Positions 14,481 to 19,398 of a stretch of 19,398 nucleotides of DNA are shown in pieces. Position 1 is the stretch's first letter. Each line of letters begins with the position of its first letter. Origin of the DNA: JBDSYA01 sp039925865 (GTDB taxonomy: Bacteria > Bacteroidota > Ignavibacteria > Tepidaquicellales > Tepidaquicellaceae); NCBI GenBank assembly GCA_039925865.1, contig JBDSYA010000335.1:1-19398 (forward strand), read 5' to 3'. The notes below the pieces were generated by a model. The model saw only the letters and a program-made list of their open reading frames with translations. It was not told where the DNA came from and did not search any database. A program made the position numbers and the translations under genes.

Positions 14481-15053
14481 TTAATTTTTAATTTTACTTA
14501 CGTAGCAAGCTGCATCGTAAAGATCTTTTGCAAAATAATCTATCTTTAAATTTTCCATTTTACAATTCTCGAGATCACGTTTACCGTAGCCGGTTTCAAC
14601 AAGAATATTTTTTACTCCTGCATTTACTGCGCATTGCATATCAGATAAACTGTCACCTACAAGAAATGATTCCTGTAGTTCAATATTATACTTTGCTTTT
14701 GCTTTGTGTATCATGCCTGTACCCGGTTTTCTGTCCGCTGAATCTGTTTTATAATGCTCTATTATTCCATCAATGTGGAAAGGTGAATAGAAAATATCAT
14801 CGATGAGTTCCTGGTTGTTAGCAGTCAATAATTTTCTGAATTCTTTATGAATGGTATTCAAATCATTTTCAGTGAGAAACCCACGGGCTATGCCTGATTG
14901 GTTAGTAATTATGATATTTAAAAACCCTGAATTTTTAAATATTTGAAGTGCCTTAATGGTGTTAGGATAAAAAACAATATCTTCTTTTTTAGTTAAATAA
15001 TTAATTTCCTGATTTATCGTCCCATCCCTGTCTAAAAAGATCGCTTTGCTCAT
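14481..15053 (-). CDS. HAD-IIIA phosphatase, GmhB-like, lacking the zinc site
   Basis: The 190 residues contain all HAD motifs: FLDRDGTIN with nucleophile Asp8 and acid/base Asp10, TNQSGIARG at 50-58 (motif II Thr/Ser), Arg108-Lys109 in RKPGTGM (motif III), and VGDSLSDM at 132-139 (motif IV). This matches the subfamily of heptose 1,7-bisphosphate 7-phosphatase (GmhB) and the HisB N-domain. The relatives hold a zinc ion with C.H...C.C; here the aligned positions are Ser90, Phe92, Ser105 and Asp107, so none is kept. The substrate is therefore uncertain: a heptose or another sugar bisphosphate, or histidinol phosphate. It lies 21 nt after glgA and 19 nt before the DUF4270-like gene. Confidence 0.85.
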   Translation of the reverse strand: MSKAIFLDRDGTINQEINYLTKKEDIVFYPNTIKALQIFKNSGFLNIIITNQSGIARGFLTENDLNTIHKEFRKLLTANNQELIDDIFYSPFHIDGIIEHYKTDSADRKPGTGMIHKAKAKYNIELQESFLVGDSLSDMQCAVNAGVKNILVETGYGKRDLENCKMENLKIDYFAKDLYDAACYVSKIKN

Positions 15054-15074
15054 TTGTTCTTCGGAAAATATTAA

Positions 15075-16553
15075 CTATTTAGCAGCAACATCTTTATAAA
15101 GCTTCATATATTTCTGCGCCGAAACTTTCCAGGAAAAATCCAATGACATTCCTTGTCTGACAAGTTTATTCCACTTAACTTTGTCTCTGTAAAGCTCTAA
15201 TGCAGTGGATAATACTTTCATCAGTTCACCAGGTTCGTATTTGTCAAATAAAAATCCATTTCCATTTGGTTTTCTGTAATCAATTATTGTATCGGAAAGT
15301 CCTCCCGTGTTACGTACAATCGGAACTGTTCCGTATTTCAGACTATACATCTGGTTTAAACCACATGGCTCATATTTTGAAGGCATTAAATACATATCAG
15401 CGGCTGCTTCAATCTGATGAGCAAGCCCTTCGTCAAATCCAATATGTACAGCCAGCTTTTCCTTATATTTTTTTTCGGCTGCCTTAAGGAATTTTTGATA
15501 TTTTTCTTCCCCGGTTCCAAGTACGATCATCTGAACATCTTCTTTCATAAGCAACGGCATGATCTTTTCAATCAGATCAAAACCTTTTTGATCTACAAGT
15601 CTGCTGATTATTCCTATTAAAGGAGTATCCTCATTGAAATGTATTTTAAATTTTTCAAGAAGCTCTCTTTTATTTTCATACTTCAAAGGAATTTCCTGAT
15701 GTGTATATCTGTAAGGTATCATTTTATCTACCACAGGATTCCAGATCGAATAATCTATTCCATTTAAAATTCCTACCATATCTTTTTTCCTGGCATTCAA
15801 AACATCTTCAAGGCCGCAACCATAATCTTTATTAGTTCTGATTTCTTCTGCGTATTTTTCACTGACTGTGCTGATCTTATCCGCGAAATTCAAGCCTGTT
15901 TTAAGATAACTGAATTGTCCGAAATGGAGTCCGCCTTTTTCTGTCAGAACATTATCGGACATCCCTGTTTTTTTGAATGTTGATATTGGAAAATTTCCCT
16001 GATAAGCAAGATTATGAATTGTGAAAACCGTTTTAATATCGCTTAGATAAGGATTGTTTTTATAAACTGTTTTTATAAATGCGGGAATGAGACCTGTCTG
16101 CCAGTCATTACAATGAATTACATCGGGTTTCCACTGGAGGATTTCAAGTATCTCTATTACGGCTTTGCAAAAAAATAAATATCTTTCGTCATTATTAGAA
16201 AATTCCTTTTTTGTTTTGGAGTTAAGATAAATGCCCTTATTCTTGAAAAAATCCAGACTCTCCATTAAATACATTTGAGCTTTTGTATTCTTGCCATGAA
16301 TAAACGAAGATTTGATACTGAACTTAGTATCCTTTCCATTAACATTTATCTTTAACTCTTTAAGACGCTTTATTTCATGGATCTGCAAACGCCTTTCGTC
16401 GAGCTGTCCATATTTTGGACTAATAATTCTTACATCATTACCAAGAGAATTCAGTGCTTGAGGAAGGGAATTGGATACATCAGCTAAGCCACCGGTTTTT
16501 GAAAAAGGAAAAACTTCACTGGTGACAAATAGAACGTTAAAGCCTTTAGCCAT
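15075..16553 (-). CDS. glgA: glycogen/starch synthase (GT5)
   Basis: This cytosolic glucosyltransferase adds glucose from a nucleotide-glucose donor to alpha-1,4-glucan. The 492 residues fit the family. KTGGLADV at 19-26 holds the donor-binding lysine; HCNDWQTGL at 147-155, NGID at 264-267 and SRLVDQKG at 317-324 are conserved; and EPCGLNQMYSLKYG at 395-408 holds the catalytic-site glutamate. No second domain is fused. It begins a tight leftward row: HAD phosphatase, DUF4270-like lipoprotein and barrel protein. The 190 nt ahead of it contain no convincing TAnnTTTG promoter. No other glycogen gene is in the window. Confidence 0.97.
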   Translation of the reverse strand: MAKGFNVLFVTSEVFPFSKTGGLADVSNSLPQALNSLGNDVRIISPKYGQLDERRLQIHEIKRLKELKINVNGKDTKFSIKSSFIHGKNTKAQMYLMESLDFFKNKGIYLNSKTKKEFSNNDERYLFFCKAVIEILEILQWKPDVIHCNDWQTGLIPAFIKTVYKNNPYLSDIKTVFTIHNLAYQGNFPISTFKKTGMSDNVLTEKGGLHFGQFSYLKTGLNFADKISTVSEKYAEEIRTNKDYGCGLEDVLNARKKDMVGILNGIDYSIWNPVVDKMIPYRYTHQEIPLKYENKRELLEKFKIHFNEDTPLIGIISRLVDQKGFDLIEKIMPLLMKEDVQMIVLGTGEEKYQKFLKAAEKKYKEKLAVHIGFDEGLAHQIEAAADMYLMPSKYEPCGLNQMYSLKYGTVPIVRNTGGLSDTIIDYRKPNGNGFLFDKYEPGELMKVLSTALELYRDKVKWNKLVRQGMSLDFSWKVSAQKYMKLYKDVAAK

Positions 16554-16743
16554 TAAGTATTTGTTTTAAGCAAAATAATTATTGTGTGAGAGATTAGCAA
16601 TGAAATAAGTCCTTTGAGAATAAGCACATTCAATTTCAGGTCAAAAACCTGTATAAGATTAATAAATCTATTTAAAGTATTAAGGCAAGTATCATAAATT
16701 TTAAAAATAAAGAAAAATCAAATTAATTGTAACGTGATGACTA

Positions 16744-17379
16744 TCATTTAAGATATATTCTCAAACTGTCTTTAACTTTAAGCGGCAGCCATGGACTATC
16801 AAGTATCAGCTTTAGTTTTTTTTGATCCGCACCTTTTGAGGTTTTACAATCAGTTACATCTCTGATAGTTACATTAAATTTGGATTTTTCTATCAATTTG
16901 ATATCATCTTTAACGGATATTTTTCCTTCTTTAATAACCCTGAAATATGTGCCGAATCTTTTCAACTCATAAAATTTCTCGATCATATCTTTTCTTTGAA
17001 ATCTAATATTCAGTTTGAAACAGGGAAATCTCGGCTGGATAGCCTGAAGCTGTACATTTCCAATTTCATAAATATTTCCTATCCTCACCTTCTCATCTGT
17101 CAGTCCTTCTGTTGTAAGATTTTCCCCGAAGAGTCCTGATTCCCAACTGTCTCTTTCTATTACTGTCTTCCAATAATTGTAATTTTCGATATCGTAAGAA
17201 TAAACAGCCATATCTTTTCCTCCATGATATTTAAGATCGGCTTGCTGGTCCCCTTCTATATTCATAAATGAAACTTTACAATGTCTGCCCACAGGATCTT
17301 TAAATATACTGGTCTGAATTTTTTTTCCCTTCCACAAAAATTCCCGGGGCCGGCCGGCATTTATAGAAATTATTTTCAT
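16744..17379 (-). CDS. MOSC domain protein, YiiM-like
   Basis: MOSC proteins bind a molybdenum cofactor through a conserved cysteine; YiiM of E. coli reduces N-hydroxylated base analogues. The 211 residues match YiiM in size and blocks: GRP near the N-terminus, DLKYHGGKDMAVY at 48-60, GLFGENLTTEGL at 82-93 and QPRFPCFKL at 115-123, in which Cys120 is the expected cofactor ligand. The C-terminal part (about 165-211) with WLPLKVK is the short helical extension of this subfamily. The substrate here is unknown. A TATAAT on the minus strand at 17419-17424 lies 40 nt upstream and could be a promoter element, without a good upstream box. Confidence 0.9.
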   Translation of the reverse strand: MKIISINAGRPREFLWKGKKIQTSIFKDPVGRHCKVSFMNIEGDQQADLKYHGGKDMAVYSYDIENYNYWKTVIERDSWESGLFGENLTTEGLTDEKVRIGNIYEIGNVQLQAIQPRFPCFKLNIRFQRKDMIEKFYELKRFGTYFRVIKEGKISVKDDIKLIEKSKFNVTIRDVTDCKTSKGADQKKLKLILDSPWLPLKVKDSLRIYLK

Positions 17380-17500
17380 AATTTTAAAATTTAATTCTAC
17401 TCAAGAAAGTTAATCACTATTATAAAGCAAAGGGAATATACACTGCACAAAAATGATTTTATGATTACTTTTTCGTTTTAAAATCTGTGACTTAATAGGT

Positions 17501-17526
17501 AATTTAATTTAAACTCAAATTAAATT
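17501..17526 (+). repeat. 10-bp AU-only inverted repeat just before a start codon
   Basis: AATTTAATTT at 17501-17510 and AAATTAAATT at 17517-17526 are perfectly complementary around a 6-base loop. The structure ends 7 nt before the ATG at 17534, where a ribosome binding site would lie, and no Shine-Dalgarno sequence is present. It contains no G-C pair, so it may only reflect AT-rich composition. Confidence 0.45.
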
Positions 17527-17533
17527 TTTTTAA

Positions 17534-18112
17534 ATGGATAAAAATCGGCTCGAAGCTTTTAGTGACGGAGTGCTTGCGATCATAATCACCATTATGGTTC
17601 TCGAGATGAAGGTTCCTCACGGATCCGATTGGGAAACACTAAAACCATTGATCCCTGTTTTCATCAGTTATTTTATGAGTTTTCTTTTTATCGGAATTTA
17701 CTGGGGTAATCATCATCATCTGCTTAAAGCTACAGGGAAAATAAATTCCGGGATCATGCTCGCAAATCTGAACTTGCTGTTCTGGCTCTCATTAATTCCT
17801 TTTGCAACCGGATGGATGGGAGAAAATTACTTTGAACCTAATACTGTGGCGTTGTATGCAATACTTTTACTCATTAACGGCGTTGCTTTTTTTATTTTAC
17901 AAAAATCGATTGAAAGGAGTCTTTCTGATGATACTCTTTTCCAAATAGCAATGAAAAAGTTGTCACTCAAAGCAATTATTTCTTTAATTGGCTATACTAT
18001 CGCCATACCGTTAGCATATATAAATTTTTATATTTCGGGAATTATATTTTTGGCAATTTCAATCTTATGGCTTATTCCGGATAGGGGTATTGAAAAGGTG
18101 ATAAATAATTAG
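17534..18112 (+). CDS. TMEM175-family (DUF1211) potassium channel
   Basis: This 192-residue membrane protein opens with the family hallmark R..AFSDGV (RLEAFSDGV at residues 5-13) within the first helix, followed by five more hydrophobic segments (about 37-58, 74-92, 104-122, 147-165, 167-182). A histidine-rich stretch, WGNHHHLLK, follows the second helix as in bacterial relatives. Bacterial TMEM175 proteins form potassium-selective channels from six-helix subunits that assemble as tetramers. The gene stands alone: divergent from the MOSC gene, with a long intergenic region after it. Regulation is not visible apart from the AU hairpin before its start. Confidence 0.93.
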   Translation: MDKNRLEAFSDGVLAIIITIMVLEMKVPHGSDWETLKPLIPVFISYFMSFLFIGIYWGNHHHLLKATGKINSGIMLANLNLLFWLSLIPFATGWMGENYFEPNTVALYAILLLINGVAFFILQKSIERSLSDDTLFQIAMKKLSLKAIISLIGYTIAIPLAYINFYISGIIFLAISILWLIPDRGIEKVINN

Positions 18113-18368
18113 GTTTGGATTTGTTAATGAATCGTTCTGACTTACAATAAGTAAATTTTTAGATTACAAAATAAATATTAATTCTTTTTTTCTAAAATAT
18201 CTCTTTCTTAAATAAAACCGACTCGGAATAATTTTTTGATTCGGCGATCTTAACACCGGTTTTTTAAAAAAAACATTAGTTAATTTATTTTATATCTCCA
18301 TTTTATCTAAATTAATTATCACGAATGGATCATATTATAAGTGAAAACCAACTATACAAATGTTAATA

Positions 18369-18390
18369 ATTATTGCAATAATGCATTATT
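18369..18390. repeat. two overlapping 14-nt perfect palindromes (operator-like)
   Basis: ATTATTGCAATAAT at 18369-18382 and AATAATGCATTATT at 18377-18390 are each perfectly self-complementary and share six bases. Outer arms TTAATAAT (18363-18370) and ATTATTAA (18385-18392) add a further inverted repeat. They end about 70 nt before the minus-33 box of the downstream promoter, a usual place for an activator or repressor site. No known regulator motif is recognised. Confidence 0.45.
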
Positions 18391-18459
18391 AAGAGCATAT
18401 TTGATCTAAATATTATTCAGCTGTTAGTTTTTTCAAAGTGAAAACCTGATAAAACTTTC

Positions 18460-18491
18460 TTTGCAAAACCTAAAGTAACAGTGTATTTTTG
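18460..18491 (+). promoter_or_regulatory. Bacteroidota-type promoter of the secreted-protein gene
   Basis: TTTG at 18460-18463 and TATTTTTG at 18484-18491 are separated by 20 nt, an exact fit to the Bacteroidota minus-33/minus-7 consensus TTTG-N19-21-TAnnTTTG. Transcription should begin near 18496-18500, giving a leader of about 170 nt before the ATG at 18667. It is the best promoter match in the window. Confidence 0.65.
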
Positions 18492-18511
18492 TACAAGTTC
18501 ATTCTCAAGTT

Positions 18512-18629
18512 AAAATAATAACCAGGGTTAGTTGAATGTTAGTCTGCATCATTTAAGATGGGGAGCGCTCAAAACCGGACGGCAGGCATCTTTCCTCAAA
18601 GGCATACCGGTATGCCAGGTTATTATTTT
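18512..18629 (+). promoter_or_regulatory. structured 5' leader, riboswitch-like, family unknown
   Basis: AAAATAATAACC at 18512-18523 pairs perfectly with GGTTATTATTTT at 18618-18629, a 12-bp closing helix. Inside are a hairpin GGCATA/TATGCC (18601-18606 with 18611-18616) with loop CCGG, and two competing helices: AAGATG 18555-18560 with CATCTT 18587-18592, or GTCTGC 18542-18547 with GCAGGC 18582-18587 (one G-U pair). CCGG at 18575-18578 could pair with the CCGG hairpin loop. GAGCGCTC at 18563-18570 is a further palindrome. The 3' arm of the closing helix runs into a T-rich tract. It lies wholly between the predicted transcription start and the ribosome site. No known riboswitch family was recognised; a small inverted-repeat element is the main alternative. 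Confidence 0.55.
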
Positions 18630-18653
18630 TTTATAACTCAATTTTAAATATTA

Positions 18654-18660
18654 AAGGAGA
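18654..18660 (+). promoter_or_regulatory. strong ribosome binding site
   Basis: AAGGAGA ends 6 nt before the ATG at 18667 and fixes that codon as the start rather than the in-frame ATG at 18676. It stands out because most genes in the window show little or no Shine-Dalgarno sequence. Confidence 0.7.
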
Positions 18661-18666
18661 AATTTT

Positions 18667-19398
18667 ATGTCAGCAATGTACGCAAAAAACAGCGCGAGCA
18701 AATTATTCCTGATCTTACTGCTTATTACACTTACTATTTCCAATGGCTTTGCTCAGGATTTATTTAAGAAAAAAAATATTCCAACAGGTAAACAGAATGT
18801 TAAGTTGTCAATGGACAATAATTATTTTTCTCAAACTCCAAATAATAACCATACGCAACAGGAGCTTGATATTATCAGTCAAATGAATGAGATCAAACAA
18901 TCCGGGAGTAATTTAATTGAAGGTGAAAAAATCCTTGAACTTCAGAAAAGATTGGAAACCATGAACGGCTCGACAATCACAAAACAGGAAAGTAATCCTA
19001 TGGGAAAACTTATTCCCGGTGATATGTATAATCCTTCAATAACTGACAATTTGAAGATCACAAGTTTTTCAAATCCATATAACTCTGTGATATGCACTGC
19101 TGTCCAGGTGGAGCAGCGCGGATCGACTGCCGGAAAAATATGGATCGCTGCCGGCCTGGTCAATGGTGATACAGGTTTGCTTGCACGACCCGATACTCTT
19201 GCCATATACAACTCAATAAATAACGGTGTTACATTTAATCTTTATGCAATGATCCCGTTTAGCAGTCATAATAAATTTGTCACAAACGATATCGATATGG
19301 AAATTATTGAAAATACAACGGGCACAAAGTATCTTCACATCGTATTCGGATATGTTACAAACGGTGGTTACGGTCAGAGGCTGATCGGATATACTGTT
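18667..19398 (+). CDS. secreted protein, N-terminal part, function unknown
   Basis: An open frame from ATG 18667 runs 244 codons to the window edge without a stop. Residues 1-30 form a signal peptide: polar start with two Lys, then LFLILLLITLTIS, with a likely cut after GFAQ. A charged, helix-prone stretch (about 62-100, with QQELDIISQMNEIKQSG and ILELQKRLE) precedes a beta-rich domain from about 125 (KITSFSNPYNSV, GKIWIAAGLVNGDTG, LHIVFGYVTNGGYG) that may be a propeller-like or repeat domain. I do not recognise a family. Large secreted proteins of this kind in the phylum often end in a type IX secretion signal, but the C-terminus is outside. It is preceded by its own promoter, the folded leader and a strong ribosome site. 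Confidence 0.85.
   Translation, partial: MSAMYAKNSASKLFLILLLITLTISNGFAQDLFKKKNIPTGKQNVKLSMDNNYFSQTPNNNHTQQELDIISQMNEIKQSGSNLIEGEKILELQKRLETMNGSTITKQESNPMGKLIPGDMYNPSITDNLKITSFSNPYNSVICTAVQVEQRGSTAGKIWIAAGLVNGDTGLLARPDTLAIYNSINNGVTFNLYAMIPFSSHNKFVTNDIDMEIIENTTGTKYLHIVFGYVTNGGYGQRLIGYTV

Larger units (their letters stand above)
18113..18666. other. 554-nt intergenic region with regulatory content
   Basis: The stretch has no convincing ORF. The first part (to about 18300) is very AT-rich. It holds a weak terminator-like repeat, AAAACCG at 18214-18220 with CGGTTTT at 18257-18263, separated by 36 nt. Then come the two palindromes at 18369-18390, the promoter at 18460-18491, the structured leader at 18512-18629 and the ribosome site at 18654-18660. 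GC content rises sharply between about 18557 and 18616 against an AT-rich background, as expected for a folded RNA. Confidence 0.8.

Noticed and set aside
15200..15620. Two + strand ORFs inside glgA
   Set aside because: They are shadows of the conserved glycogen synthase frame.
16637..16651. Small hairpin CAGGT/ACCTG with a 5-base loop between the MOSC gene and glgA
   Set aside because: Only 5 bp and no T-tract on either side, so neither a terminator nor a regulatory element is supported.
18214..18263. Terminator after the TMEM175 gene (AAAACCG with CGGTTTT)
   Set aside because: The 36-nt loop and mostly A-T arms are weak; mentioned only in the intergenic description.
18512..18629. Assignment of the leader to known riboswitch classes (cyclic di-GMP-I, cobalamin, SAH, manganese/yybP, glutamine)
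   Set aside because: Short similarities such as GGGGAGCGC or GGACGGCAGG occur, but the remaining conserved bases and helix order of those families are not present.
18512..18629. A miniature inverted-repeat transposable element with 12-bp ends
   Set aside because: No target-site duplication is visible at the flanks, and the element fits neatly between a promoter and a ribosome site; kept only as an alternative.
18942..19211. 89-residue ORF on the minus strand
   Set aside because: It is antisense to the secreted-protein frame, which has a promoter, a ribosome site and a signal peptide.

Overview
The window comes from an AT-rich bacterium of the Bacteroidota/Chlorobi/Ignavibacteria group; I favour Ignavibacteria-like but cannot prove it. 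The reasons are: two promoters of the Bacteroidota form (TTG or TTTG, 20 nt, TAnnTTTG); mostly weak or absent Shine-Dalgarno sites; a DUF4270-like lipoprotein next to glycogen synthase; a Bacteroidota-type CcmD; a cysteine-type CcmE; and many lipoproteins and outer-membrane proteins. No rRNA, tRNA, CRISPR array or insertion sequence was seen.

Positions 1-8330 (+ strand): the 3' part of a glutamate dehydrogenase gene, an unrecognised secreted protein with a C-terminal membrane anchor, a BamD-like lipoprotein, an acyl-CoA thioesterase, then a cytochrome c maturation (Ccm) cluster: ccmA, ccmB, a TPR lipoprotein, a GNAT acetyltransferase, ccmC, a short ccmD absent from simple ORF lists, ccmE and ccmF. 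CcmE carries CxxxY instead of HxxxY, and no ccmG, ccmH or ccmI is present, so the cluster looks like the reduced 'System I*' type of heme delivery.

Positions 8333-16553 (- strand), convergent with ccmF with a 2-nt gap. Two runs of closely packed genes are read leftward. The first is a broken small gene, a 78-residue unknown ORF, glyA, tatC and a polyprenyl diphosphate synthase (probably the quinone side chain). The second is glgA, a GmhB-like HAD phosphatase whose four zinc ligands are all replaced, a DUF4270-like lipoprotein and an outer-membrane beta-barrel protein.

Positions 16744-19398: a YiiM-like MOSC protein (-), a TMEM175-family potassium channel (+), a 554-nt intergenic region, and the start of a secreted protein gene that runs off the window. 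The intergenic region is the most unusual part. It holds two overlapping 14-nt perfect palindromes, a clear Bacteroidota-type promoter, and a leader of about 170 nt. In the leader a 12-bp helix closes a 118-nt branched structure with mutually exclusive inner helices and a possible CCGG kissing contact, followed by the strongest ribosome binding site in the window. It resembles a riboswitch-like leader but matches no family I recognise.
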